NCBI GenBank assembly: GCA_002339165.1 | Contig: DDJS01000155.1 | Coordinates: 11,018-39,737, forward strand | Direction of reading: 5' to 3' | From: Cellvibrionales bacterium UBA2618 | GTDB lineage: Bacteria; Pseudomonadota; Gammaproteobacteria; Pseudomonadales; Porticoccaceae | DNA length: 28,720 nucleotides | Part shown: in pieces, positions 16,186 through 24,367 of the stretch | Layout of the letters: every line of letters starts with the position of its first letter | How positions within the stretch are numbered: position 1 is the stretch's first letter | The notes under the pieces: model-generated | Told to the model about the DNA's origin: nothing | What the model saw: the letters and a program-made list of their open reading frames with translations, nothing else | The model's database searches: none | Made by a program: the position numbers and the translations under genes

Positions 16186-17907
16186 ATGTGCCGCTTGATC
16201 TTAGCTAGCTGGATATTTAGTCTTGCGTTGCTGTCGGCACAGTCGGCGGTTGCCGAATTTAGCATTCAGTCGACAGAGACCAACGACAGTCTCCTCAATC
16301 GGCGTTTTTTGAACGTCGAGGATGCCTTTCAACTGCACCTATCGAGCACCCCCGACAGCCTCATTCTACGCTGGGAGATCGCGCCTCAATATTACCTTTA
16401 CCGCGACAATTTTAAATTTATCGCGCTGGATGACGCCACCCAGTTGGGTGAGCCATCGCTTCCGCCCGGCAGTCTCAAGTGGGATGATTATTTTGCCCGT
16501 GATTTAGAGGTGTACTATAACCAAAGCAACATTACGCTCCCCGCTCAGAGTAAAACCGGTGCAATTGCCATCGAGATTGAATCGCAGGGTTGCGCAGATG
16601 CCGGTCTTTGCTATCCGCCGCGCAAACAACAATTTAACATCGATCTTGTCAGCGGGTTGGTGACTGTTCGACAGGCGACACCAGAACGCGACCTATCGAC
16701 TACCGAGGAGGCCCTACCATTCGCCGTCACCCTGCTATTTGCATTGCTAGGGGGGATGCTTCTCAACCTCATGCCCTGCGTCTTTCCGGTACTCTCGATC
16801 AAGGCGATGAGTTTTGTCGCCGCCCATGGCAGCGCCACGGCAAACCGACTTCACGGACTGGTTTATAGCGCTGGGGTGATCCTCAGTTTCGTTGCGATTG
16901 CCGCGCTGATGCTAACCCTGCGTGCTGGAGGCGAAGCAGTTGGATGGGGTTTTCAGCTCCAGTCACCACTCTTCATCAGCGCACTGATCTATCTATTTTT
17001 CGCCATGGCACTGGCACTGGCTGGCGTTTTTGAATTCGGCGCCGGACTGATGGCAATCGGTCAGGCATCCGCCGAGGGCACCAGTTATCGTGCTTCGTTT
17101 ATGACCGGCGTACTTGCGACCACCGTGGCCAGTCCTTGCACGGCACCTTTTATGGGCCCGGCGCTGGGTTTTACCCTTACTCAACCGCCCGCTGTAGCAC
17201 TTCTGGTCTTCGCCTGCTTGGGGCTCGGCATGGCGCTGCCGTTTGTAGTGCTCACTTGGCTGCCATCGCTGCGCGATCGACTCCCGCGCCCCGGCCCATG
17301 GATGGAGTATTTTAAACAGGCGCTGGCCTTTCCACTTTTGCTAACCGCGGTGTGGTTACTGTGGGTGCTGGGACGACAAACCGACACCGACACGGTCGCC
17401 GCGATCTGCGTCGGTTTGATATTTTTCAGTCTGGCTGGGTGGCTTTGGCGAATGCCTTCGCGCACGGCGTTTGGCGGCGTGAAATTAATCGCAATCGCCG
17501 CGCTCGGCGCTGCGCTTATGACACCGTGGCTGGCGCTCAACAATGCCGGCAATGCTCCACGCTGGGAGAGTTATTCAGACACAAGACTCAGCGCATTGCG
17601 CGCCGCCGACAGTGCGGTGTTTGTCAATCTCAGTGCCGACTGGTGTGTCACCTGCCTAGTTAATGAACGCGTCGCGCTCAGTTCAGATGCCTTTTATGCA
17701 ACGCTAGACGCGCGTGAAATCACCTATTTAAAGGGTGACTGGACCAATGGTGATGCCGAAATCACGGCGCTGCTGAACCGCTTTCAGCGCACCGGGGTGC
17801 CGCTGTATTTGTTTTACCCCGCGGGATCAAACCAAGCGCGGGTACTGGATCAAATCTTAACCCCGGGAACAGTCCTAAGTACACTGAATGAAAAAATAAA
17901 CGACTAA
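16186..17907 (+). CDS. dsbD: Thiol:disulfide interchange protein (protein-disulfide reductase) DsbD
   Basis: A 573-residue inner-membrane protein that moves electrons from cytoplasmic thioredoxin to periplasmic DsbC, DsbG and cytochrome c maturation factors. Residues 1-23 are a signal peptide ending AVA. The N-terminal periplasmic domain has Cys136 and Cys142 in QGCADAGLCYPP. The eight-helix membrane domain has Cys198 (LMPCVFPVLSIK) and Cys318 (ASPCTAPFMGPALG). The C-terminal thioredoxin domain has Cys487 and Cys490 in ADWCVTC. All six redox cysteines are present. The start is uncertain: a strong GAGGAGGT lies at 16149-16156, 29 bases before this ATG, while an in-frame ATC at 16165 is ideally spaced. 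A TATACT -10-like box occurs at 16033-16038. The order dsbD-aroQ-accB-accC is known from Pseudomonas. Confidence 0.96.
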   Translation: MCRLILASWIFSLALLSAQSAVAEFSIQSTETNDSLLNRRFLNVEDAFQLHLSSTPDSLILRWEIAPQYYLYRDNFKFIALDDATQLGEPSLPPGSLKWDDYFARDLEVYYNQSNITLPAQSKTGAIAIEIESQGCADAGLCYPPRKQQFNIDLVSGLVTVRQATPERDLSTTEEALPFAVTLLFALLGGMLLNLMPCVFPVLSIKAMSFVAAHGSATANRLHGLVYSAGVILSFVAIAALMLTLRAGGEAVGWGFQLQSPLFISALIYLFFAMALALAGVFEFGAGLMAIGQASAEGTSYRASFMTGVLATTVASPCTAPFMGPALGFTLTQPPAVALLVFACLGLGMALPFVVLTWLPSLRDRLPRPGPWMEYFKQALAFPLLLTAVWLLWVLGRQTDTDTVAAICVGLIFFSLAGWLWRMPSRTAFGGVKLIAIAALGAALMTPWLALNNAGNAPRWESYSDTRLSALRAADSAVFVNLSADWCVTCLVNERVALSSDAFYATLDAREITYLKGDWTNGDAEITALLNRFQRTGVPLYLFYPAGSNQARVLDQILTPGTVLSTLNEKIND

Positions 17908-18182
17908 ATTGAAAATGATCGATAATAACGCTATGTTAGTTACGTAATCGGAGATTTTAGCCGAATTTGCTGGAAATTTCTATTTTTTGCATGCTATAGC
18001 CCTATATCTGCGGCGATCATCTAAGTGGGTAGCTTTAAAACTATAAATTTAGTCAATAAAGACTCGATAAATAACGTATATTCGCCTAAATTCGTCGAAA
18101 ATTAAGCTTAAACGACAAATATAGACAGCTTATAAGTTTTCGTGCAGACTAGTGTTCCTAGAAATACGTTATGAGTTTTGTG
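17908..18182 (+). other. AT-rich intergenic region between dsbD and aroQ
   Basis: About 275 bases that are clearly richer in A and T than the surrounding genes, with no open frame of note. An imperfect direct repeat is visible: CGATAATAACGCTATGTTAG near 17920 and CGATAAATAACGTATATTCG near 18065. It should contain the promoter of the aroQ-acc-prmA group, but I could not pick a convincing -35/-10 pair. No terminator hairpin with a T-run was seen after dsbD. Confidence 0.5.
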
Positions 18183-18632
18183 ATGGCCAATATACTGCTT
18201 CTAAACGGTCCTAACCTTAATTTACTGGGTTCTCGAGAACCGGGCCTCTATGGTTCCGCCAACCTGGAGGACATCGTCGCCACGCTGACCTCCAGCGCCG
18301 GTCAAGCGGGCCACACTCTCAGCGCACTTCAGAGCAACGCCGAACATCAGTTAATTGAGCGTGTGCACTGCGCCGCGACCGATGGCACCGACCTAGTGAT
18401 TATCAACCCGGCCGCCTTTACCCATACCAGTATCGCATTGAGAGACGCATTTTTAGCCGTCGCCATCCCCTTTATCGAGGTTCACCTGTCGAACATTTAC
18501 AATCGCGAAGCATTTCGAAAAGACTCCTACTTTTCGGACATTGCGATCGGCGTTGTCAGTGGCTTCGGCGCCTTGAGTTACCAACTAGCACTGGCGGCAG
18601 CGATCGAAAAACTACCCGCGATAGAGCAATAG
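18183..18632 (+). CDS. aroQ: 3-dehydroquinate dehydratase, type II
   Basis: A 149-residue enzyme that dehydrates 3-dehydroquinate to 3-dehydroshikimate in the shikimate pathway. The family N-terminus (ILLLNGPNLNLLGSREP) fixes the ATG at 18183; an in-frame ATG four codons earlier at 18171 is also possible, and neither has a strong ribosome binding site. Catalytic and binding residues are visible: Tyr23 in REPGLYG, Asn in INPAAFTHTSIALRDA, and His in IEVHLSNIYNREAFRKDSYF. It is 16 bases before accB on the same strand. The aroQ-accB-accC order is widespread and points to one transcript. Confidence 0.94.
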   Translation: MANILLLNGPNLNLLGSREPGLYGSANLEDIVATLTSSAGQAGHTLSALQSNAEHQLIERVHCAATDGTDLVIINPAAFTHTSIALRDAFLAVAIPFIEVHLSNIYNREAFRKDSYFSDIAIGVVSGFGALSYQLALAAAIEKLPAIEQ

Positions 18633-18648
18633 ACAAAGAGAGACTAAA

Positions 18649-19098
18649 ATGGATATCCGCAAGGTAAAAAAACTCATCGAACTACTCGAAGAGTCCAATA
18701 TCAACGAACTTGAAATAGTTGAAGGCGAGGAGTCGGTGCGTATTAGCCGCGGCGCTCCAGTCGCCATGGCACCGCAATTTGCTGTTGCTCCGAACTTGCC
18801 CACACCGCCCGCGAGCAACCCCAATCCGACTGAAGTGCAAGAATCGCCTGCCGTAAAAGAGTCGGGCCATCTGGTGCGCTCACCGATGGTCGGAAGCTTT
18901 TATGCGTCCCCCGCGCCGGGCGCGAGCAACTTTGTTAATGTTGGACAAACGGTGTCCAAAGGCGACGTTTTATGCATTGTCGAAGCGATGAAAATGATGA
19001 ACCAAATCGAAGCGGACCGCGCCGGCACGATCGCCGCAGTACTGGTCGAAGACGGCGATCCCGTCGAATTTGACCAACCGATGTTCAACATTGTTTAA
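18649..19098 (+). CDS. accB: Biotin carboxyl carrier protein of acetyl-CoA carboxylase
   Basis: A 149-residue carrier protein that swings carboxybiotin between AccC and the AccAD transferase in the first step of fatty acid synthesis. The N-terminal segment (about residues 1-36) is a conserved helix-rich region. A flexible proline/alanine-rich linker follows (about 37-65). The C-terminal biotinyl domain carries the biotinylation motif IVEAMKMMNQIE with the target lysine at residue 115. The start is preceded by AAGAGAGAC. accC follows 20 bases later, so equal production of the two partners in one operon is expected. Confidence 0.97.
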   Translation: MDIRKVKKLIELLEESNINELEIVEGEESVRISRGAPVAMAPQFAVAPNLPTPPASNPNPTEVQESPAVKESGHLVRSPMVGSFYASPAPGASNFVNVGQTVSKGDVLCIVEAMKMMNQIEADRAGTIAAVLVEDGDPVEFDQPMFNIV

Positions 19099-19118
19099 CC
19101 GGCGAGTAGGAGTAACCC

Positions 19119-20459
19119 ATGCTCGATAAAGTATTAATAGCCAATCGCGGCGAAATTGCCCTCAGAATTTTGCGAGCCTGCAAAGAATTAGACATCAAAA
19201 CAGTCGCTATTCACTCGAAGGTTGACGCCAATCTCAAACACGTCAAACTCGCCGATGAGGCGATCTGCGTGGGGCCCAATCCGTCCAGCCAAAGCTACCT
19301 GAACGTGCCCGCAATCATTAGTGCTATGGAAATAACCAACGCCAGTGGGGTGCATCCCGGCTACGGATTTTTAGCTGAAAATGCCGATTTTGCCGAGCGA
19401 GTAGAACGCAGTGGCTTTGTCTTCATTGGCCCGACAGCCGACGTAATCCGCGTTATGGGTGACAAAGTGGCGGCCATTCAAGCGATGCAGCGCGCCGGTG
19501 TGCCGACCGTACCTGGATCCGACGGCGCGCTCAATAGCGACCCGAAAGCGCTCAGGGCTGCTGCCGAACGCATCGGCTTTCCAGTCATTATAAAGGCGGC
19601 TGCTGGGGGTGGCGGGCGCGGCATGCGCGTTGTCGAAAGCGCCGATGCGCTGGTCAATGCGGTCAGCGTGACCCAAAGCGAAGCACTCGCGGCGTTTGGC
19701 GACGGCACGGTGTACATGGAAAAATTTTTACAGAACCCACGTCATGTAGAAGTGCAGATACTTTCTGATGGTCAGGGGCACGCCGTGCATCTTGGCGACC
19801 GCGACTGCTCGCTGCAACGCCGTCATCAAAAAGTATTGGAAGAGGCCCCAGCGCCTGGTATACCCGACGCTGCGCGACAGCGGGTCTACGAGAGTTGCGT
19901 TAACGCCTGCATTCAAATTGGCTATCGGGGCGCCGGTACCTTTGAATTTCTCTACCAAGATAATGAATTTTATTTCATCGAAATGAATACTCGTATCCAG
20001 GTCGAACACCCCGTATCGGAAATGATCACCGGGATAGACATTGTCAAAGAGCAACTTTTAATCGCCAGCGGAAACCCTCTGAGTATTACCCAGCAGGATG
20101 TTGTCTTTCGTGGACACGCCTTTGAGTGTCGCATCAACGCCGAGGATCCGGTGACTTTTTTGCCGCAACCAGGAACCATCCGTGCCTACCATGCGCCTGG
20201 CGGCAACGGCGTACGCGTCGATTCGCACATTTACAATGGCTATGTGGTGCCGCCTCACTACGACTCACTGATCGGCAAAATTATTACCTATGGCAGTGAT
20301 CGGGCTTCGGCGTTATCGCGCATGGCCAATGCGCTCGACGAAATGCTCATCGACGGCATAAAAACCAACATCGATCTGCACGCCAATTTAGTCCGCGACC
20401 CGGCCTTTCAGGAAGGCGGCGTCAATATTCACTACCTCGAGAAAAAACTCGGCCTTTAA
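19119..20459 (+). CDS. accC: Biotin carboxylase subunit of acetyl-CoA carboxylase
   Basis: A 446-residue ATP-grasp enzyme that carboxylates the biotin on AccB using ATP and bicarbonate. The N-terminal biotin carboxylase domain begins MLDKVLIANRGEIALRILRA. The ATP-grasp part shows IIKAAAGGGGRGMRVV (glycine-rich ATP loop), RHVEVQILSDGQGHAVHLGD, and the catalytic segment EMNTRIQVEHPVSEMITGID. The C-terminal domain has FRGHAFECRINAEDP and GKIITYG. The length is normal (E. coli AccC 449). A good AGGAG lies before the start. It is followed by prmA after a 26-base gap. Confidence 0.97.
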   Translation: MLDKVLIANRGEIALRILRACKELDIKTVAIHSKVDANLKHVKLADEAICVGPNPSSQSYLNVPAIISAMEITNASGVHPGYGFLAENADFAERVERSGFVFIGPTADVIRVMGDKVAAIQAMQRAGVPTVPGSDGALNSDPKALRAAAERIGFPVIIKAAAGGGGRGMRVVESADALVNAVSVTQSEALAAFGDGTVYMEKFLQNPRHVEVQILSDGQGHAVHLGDRDCSLQRRHQKVLEEAPAPGIPDAARQRVYESCVNACIQIGYRGAGTFEFLYQDNEFYFIEMNTRIQVEHPVSEMITGIDIVKEQLLIASGNPLSITQQDVVFRGHAFECRINAEDPVTFLPQPGTIRAYHAPGGNGVRVDSHIYNGYVVPPHYDSLIGKIITYGSDRASALSRMANALDEMLIDGIKTNIDLHANLVRDPAFQEGGVNIHYLEKKLGL

Positions 20460-20485
20460 CGGGACGCGTGACGATTAAAACCCAA

Positions 20486-21367
20486 ATGTATTGGCAGCAA
20501 CTTAAAATCGATTGTCTGCGCGGCGACAGCGACATCATCGAGACCGCCCTATTGGACAGCGGCGCCCTATCTGTGACGCTGGAGGATGCTGCAGATCAAC
20601 CGATATTAGAACCCGGCGTTGGCGAGACGCCCCTCTGGGATCGGTGTGTTGTCACCGGTCTGTTTGATGCGCACCTAGACTGTGCCCAGATCGAGTCACA
20701 AGTGCACCGTCAATTGCCCAATGCAGCCACGCACTGGCAACCCATCGAAGAGCGGGACTGGTGCAACGAATGGAAAAAAGACTTTCATCCAGTCAGCTGC
20801 GGCGAACGGCTTTGGGTAGTCCCAAGTTGGACGCCGCCACCGCAACCGGACGCGGTAAATGTCATTCTCGACCCAGGACTGGCCTTTGGCACTGGTAGCC
20901 ACCCGACAACGTTCCTCTGCCTGCAGTGGCTCGACCAACAACCTCTACGCGGAAAAACGGTGATCGATTTTGGCTGCGGCTCTGGAATTCTCGGCATTGC
21001 CGCTGTGCTATTAGGTGCTCGTAAAGTTTTTGCGGTGGACAACGATCCCCAGGCGCTGCTGGCAACTCGTGACAATGCCGAGCGCAATGCCATATCCGCA
21101 TCGCAAATAGACTGCCTGCTACCCAGCGACCTGCCCGAAGACCTAACCGCTGAGTTTATGCTCGCCAATATCCTGGCCGCTCCGCTTATCGAACTCGCCC
21201 CGCAGCTCTCTGCTATGACTCAAGCCGGCGGGCAAATCTGCCTCTCCGGGATTCTAGCAAATCAAATCGACACCGTGAGTGCCCCTTACAATGGACACTT
21301 TCAATTCGACCCACCCATTGTCTCGTCGGGGTGGGCCCAACTAGGGGCGAAAAAAATACCCTTCTAA
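20486..21367 (+). CDS. prmA: Ribosomal protein L11 methyltransferase
   Basis: A 293-residue SAM-dependent enzyme that trimethylates ribosomal protein L11, the same length as E. coli PrmA. The ATG at 20486 gives the N-terminus MYWQQLKID, which fits the family pattern (MPWIQLKL in E. coli). A GTG at 20468 is in frame and would add six residues; it has a GGGA nearby, so the start remains ambiguous. The N-terminal substrate-recognition domain includes SGALSVTLEDAADQPILEP. The methyltransferase part shows LDPGLAFGTGSHPTT, motif I VIDFGCGSGILGIAA, and ANILAAPLIELAPQL. In Pseudomonas a DUF3426 gene commonly follows; here only a 139-base leader precedes dusB. Confidence 0.95.
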   Translation: MYWQQLKIDCLRGDSDIIETALLDSGALSVTLEDAADQPILEPGVGETPLWDRCVVTGLFDAHLDCAQIESQVHRQLPNAATHWQPIEERDWCNEWKKDFHPVSCGERLWVVPSWTPPPQPDAVNVILDPGLAFGTGSHPTTFLCLQWLDQQPLRGKTVIDFGCGSGILGIAAVLLGARKVFAVDNDPQALLATRDNAERNAISASQIDCLLPSDLPEDLTAEFMLANILAAPLIELAPQLSAMTQAGGQICLSGILANQIDTVSAPYNGHFQFDPPIVSSGWAQLGAKKIPF

Positions 21368-21436
21368 GTCAACGACCAGAGCCTCTAACCACGCCTAACA
21401 TAAGTTGATCGAGCGCGTTGCAAAGGGTTTTTATGC

Positions 21437-21494
21437 ACAGCGACTTTTTATAAAGTCGCTGTCAGGTTACTATAACGGCCCTGCATTTGCCGTT
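21437..21494 (+). promoter_or_regulatory. Two hairpins in the dusB-fis leader
   Basis: The first is an 11-pair perfect inverted repeat, ACAGCGACTTT (21437-21447) and AAAGTCGCTGT (21452-21462), with a four-base TTAT loop. The second pairs AACGGC (21474-21479) with GCCGTT (21489-21494) around a nine-base loop and ends 12 bases before the TTG start of dusB. Neither is followed by a T-run, so they are not ordinary terminators. They could control message stability or translation, or bind a protein as DNA palindromes. The structures were found by eye. Confidence 0.5.
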
Positions 21495-21506
21495 GCGAGC
21501 GCCCGT

Positions 21507-22496
21507 TTGTATAACATTGGATCCTATCAAATAACCAACCAAACAGTTCTTGCGCCCATGGCAGGCGTTACCGATCTGCCGTTTCGTCAGCTTTGCAAAG
21601 AACTAGGTGCTGGCTTGGTAGTCTCAGAAATGGTCGCCGCTGACCCCAGCACATGGCAGACGCGTAAATCTCGCCTGCGTACCCAATTTGGTGCCGAGCC
21701 GGCGCCAAGATCTGTACAGATAGCGGGTTATGACCCGCACATGATGGCCGCAGCAGCTCAGTATAATGTCGCACAGGGCGCTGAGATAATTGACATCAAC
21801 ATGGGTTGCCCAGCCAAAAAAGTCTGTCGGCGCGCTGCTGGTTCAGCATTGCTGCAAGACCCAGCGCTGGTAGAAAATATTTTGCAGGCGGTTACCTCCG
21901 CAGTAACAGTGCCGGTGACGTTAAAGATTCGCACCGGCTGGGATCGCGCCAATCGCAATGCAACAACTATCGCTAAAATTGCCGAAGACGCCGGTATTGC
22001 CGCACTGGCTGTGCATGGACGGACCCGCGCCTGTCGCTTTGTCGGCACGGTAGACTACGACACCATTACCGACGTTGTCGCTGCGGTGAAAATCCCGGTA
22101 ATTGCCAATGGCGATATCTGCCTGCCTGAACAGGCACGCGTGATTCTCGACCGCACCGGCGCCGCTGCGGTGATGATTGGCAGAGCAGCGCAGGGCAACC
22201 CATGGATTTTTTGTCAGATTAACCACTATTTAAGCCATGGCAAGCTGCTCGACCCACCCTCCACCGACGAGCTTGCGGCGGTGATGACGCGCCATCTTAG
22301 TGGGGTTCACCAGTTTTATGGCGAGCCGACCGGCGTGCGAGTGGTAAGAAAACACATGGGTTGGTACCTAAATCAGTCTCCCGCGGGGAAAGATTTCACC
22401 CGCGATTTTAATCAACTCGACAGTGCAGCGGCTCAATGTCTGGCCCTTCAGCGCTATTTTGGCGATAATTTACATTCTTGCCAACGGGCCGCCTAA
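21507..22496 (+). CDS. dusB: tRNA-dihydrouridine synthase B
   Basis: A 329-residue FMN enzyme that reduces uridines in the tRNA D-loop to dihydrouridine. The family N-terminus (E. coli MRIGQYQL-like) matches here as YNIGSYQITNQTVLAPMAGV, which places the start at a TTG at 21507. The frame is open back to another TTG at 21405, but the extra 34 residues are not family-like. The FMN-binding barrel includes MAGVTDLPFRQLC and SVQIAGYDP. The catalytic cysteine is Cys101 in INMGCPAKKVCRRAAGSALL. Later motifs VHGRTRACRF and IANGDI complete the family pattern. The last base of its stop is the first base of the fis ATG (TAATG). In E. coli dusB is needed for full fis expression. Confidence 0.94.
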   Translation: MYNIGSYQITNQTVLAPMAGVTDLPFRQLCKELGAGLVVSEMVAADPSTWQTRKSRLRTQFGAEPAPRSVQIAGYDPHMMAAAAQYNVAQGAEIIDINMGCPAKKVCRRAAGSALLQDPALVENILQAVTSAVTVPVTLKIRTGWDRANRNATTIAKIAEDAGIAALAVHGRTRACRFVGTVDYDTITDVVAAVKIPVIANGDICLPEQARVILDRTGAAAVMIGRAAQGNPWIFCQINHYLSHGKLLDPPSTDELAAVMTRHLSGVHQFYGEPTGVRVVRKHMGWYLNQSPAGKDFTRDFNQLDSAAAQCLALQRYFGDNLHSCQRAA

Positions 22497-22753
22497 TGGG
22501 TAATCCAGATGATTTGAACACATCACCAGGCGCCCTGTGCGATAGTACAGCCAATGCAATGGAGCGCTATTTTTCGGATTTAGACGGACAGACTACTACC
22601 GATCTTTACGCCATCGTCATGGCCGAGGTCGAACCTCCGCTATTATCCGCGGTTATGAAGTACAACCGCCAAAATCAAAGTAAAGCGGCTGCAATGCTAG
22701 GTCTGAATCGCGCCACGCTGCGGAAGAAATTAAAACACTACGATCTTTTATAA
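22496..22753 (+). CDS. fis: DNA-binding protein Fis
   Basis: An 85-residue nucleoid protein and growth-phase regulator. The ATG at 22496 overlaps the dusB stop as TAATG. Longer in-frame starts would run into dusB. The C-terminus is the Fis helix-turn-helix, KYNRQNQSKAAAMLGLNRAT followed by LRKKLKHYDLL. It closely matches other gammaproteobacterial Fis proteins. The N-terminal arm is variable and somewhat shorter than the 98 residues of E. coli Fis. Fis binds AT-rich sites and stimulates rRNA transcription. purH follows after 20 bases, as in Pseudomonas. The low-quality ribosome binding site suggests that fis depends on dusB translation. Confidence 0.95.
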   Translation: MGNPDDLNTSPGALCDSTANAMERYFSDLDGQTTTDLYAIVMAEVEPPLLSAVMKYNRQNQSKAAAMLGLNRATLRKKLKHYDLL

Positions 22754-22773
22754 AGCTATCCAAAGAGGGGCCA

Positions 22774-24348
22774 ATGAACGACTTAAAAACCGTTACACGC
22801 GCACTAATCAGCGTTTCCGACAAAACCGGAATTGTCGAATTTGCCGAGACTCTGACGTCTCTGGGCATTGAAATTTTATCTACCGGTGGAACCTTTAAAC
22901 TGCTGCGAACAGAGGGCATTGCGGTGACCGAAGTGTCCGACTACACCGGTTTTCCAGAGATGATGGATGGTCGAGTGAAAACCCTCCACCCTCGTGTGCA
23001 CGGTGGAATTTTAGGGCGTCGAGGTATCGACGACCGAGTCATGACCGAGCACGGAATCAAGCCGATTGACATGGTTGTGGTGAATCTTTATCCGTTTGCC
23101 GATACCGTTGCCGATCCCAACTGCGAACTGGCGACTGCGGTGGAAAATATCGATATAGGCGGCCCGACGATGCTCAGGTCAGCGGCTAAAAATCACCGCG
23201 ATGTGGCCGTGGTCGTCAACGCCTCAGACTATGCCGCCGTGGCCGGCGAGTTACAAGAAAACAACGCTCAGCTTGCCTACCAGACGCGCTATGAACTGAT
23301 GGTGCGAGCCTTCGAGCATACCGCTAGTTACGATGGCATGATAGCCAATCACTTCGGCGGCCGAGATACCGAAAACCTTCCGAAAGGATTTGCCAACACC
23401 TACAATGCCCAGTATCGCAAAGCGCAGGACATGCGCTATGGCGAAAATCCGCATCAGCAAGCGGCATTCTATACTGAGGCAAACCCTCCACAGGCATGCA
23501 TAGCCACGGCTGTGCAGTTGCAGGGTAAAGAGTTGTCGTTCAATAATATCGCCGACACCGATGCCGCGCTGGAGTGCGTAAAGCAATTTCAGCGGCCGGC
23601 CTGCGTGATTGTCAAACATGCCAATCCGTGCGGAGTCGCGGTGGCTGACGACATTGGGCAGGCCTACCAACTGGCGTTTGAAACCGATCCCGAATCGGCC
23701 TTTGGCGGTATTGTTGCTTTTAATCGGGAACTCGATGCGGCCACTGCAGCAGCGATCTGCGAGCAGCAATTTGTCGAGGTCATTATTGCCCCCAGTGTCG
23801 CCGGAGAGGCGGTTGTCGCGGTCGCGGCGAAAAAGAATGTACGCTTGTTAGAGTGTGGAATGTGGGATCAACAACAACCACCGAGTCTCGACTACAAGCG
23901 CGTCAACGGTGGTCTGTTAATCCAACATCGTGACGACGCCATGGTCACGCCTGACGATCTCAAGGTGGTTAGCGATCGAGTACCCACAGAAGCGGAAATC
24001 GAGGACATGCTGTTTGCCTGGAGAGTCGCCAAAATGGTCAAATCAAACGCCATTATCTATGCCAAAGACGGTCGAACTATCGGCGTCGGAGCAGGCCAGA
24101 TGAGTCGCATCAACTCGGCACGTATTGCCGCTATAAAAGCCGAACACGCCGGGTTATCGGTTACCGGAGCGGTAATGGCCTCGGACGCGTTTTTTCCGTT
24201 TAGAGATGGGATTGACAATGCCGCTAGTTCTGGGATCCGTTGCATAATCCAACCCGGAGGGTCGATGCGCGACAACGAAGTGATTGCTGCCGCCAACGAA
24301 AACGGCATGGCGATGGTGTTTACCGGCATGCGACATTTTCGTCACTGA
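22774..24348 (+). CDS. purH: Bifunctional AICAR formyltransferase / IMP cyclohydrolase
   Basis: A 524-residue enzyme that carries out the last two steps of IMP synthesis. The N-terminal IMP cyclohydrolase domain (about residues 1-195) has the MGS-like fold, with ALISVSDKTGIVEFAE, STGGTFKLL, GFPEMMDGRVKTLHP and NIDIGGPTMLRSAAKNH. The C-terminal AICAR formyltransferase domain has RYGENPHQQAAFY, CVIVKHANPCGVAV, ESAFGGIVAFNRELD, and ends IIQPGGSMRDNEVI and GMAMVFTGMRHFRH. A GAGGGG ribosome binding site precedes the ATG. In Pseudomonas purD follows directly; here a convergent photolyase gene intervenes. Confidence 0.97.
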   Translation: MNDLKTVTRALISVSDKTGIVEFAETLTSLGIEILSTGGTFKLLRTEGIAVTEVSDYTGFPEMMDGRVKTLHPRVHGGILGRRGIDDRVMTEHGIKPIDMVVVNLYPFADTVADPNCELATAVENIDIGGPTMLRSAAKNHRDVAVVVNASDYAAVAGELQENNAQLAYQTRYELMVRAFEHTASYDGMIANHFGGRDTENLPKGFANTYNAQYRKAQDMRYGENPHQQAAFYTEANPPQACIATAVQLQGKELSFNNIADTDAALECVKQFQRPACVIVKHANPCGVAVADDIGQAYQLAFETDPESAFGGIVAFNRELDAATAAAICEQQFVEVIIAPSVAGEAVVAVAAKKNVRLLECGMWDQQQPPSLDYKRVNGGLLIQHRDDAMVTPDDLKVVSDRVPTEAEIEDMLFAWRVAKMVKSNAIIYAKDGRTIGVGAGQMSRINSARIAAIKAEHAGLSVTGAVMASDAFFPFRDGIDNAASSGIRCIIQPGGSMRDNEVIAAANENGMAMVFTGMRHFRH

Positions 24349-24367
24349 CCGACACTGTGGCGCGCCT

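Noticed and set aside
21405..21506. A 34-residue N-terminal extension of DusB from a TTG at 21405
   Set aside because: The segment spans the leader hairpins, shows no family similarity, and the conserved N-terminus begins at the TTG at 21507.
21487..21515. A TTGCCG-N17-TATAAC promoter-like pair
   Set aside because: Its -10 box overlaps the dusB start codon region, so a transcript from it would lack the start; probably chance.
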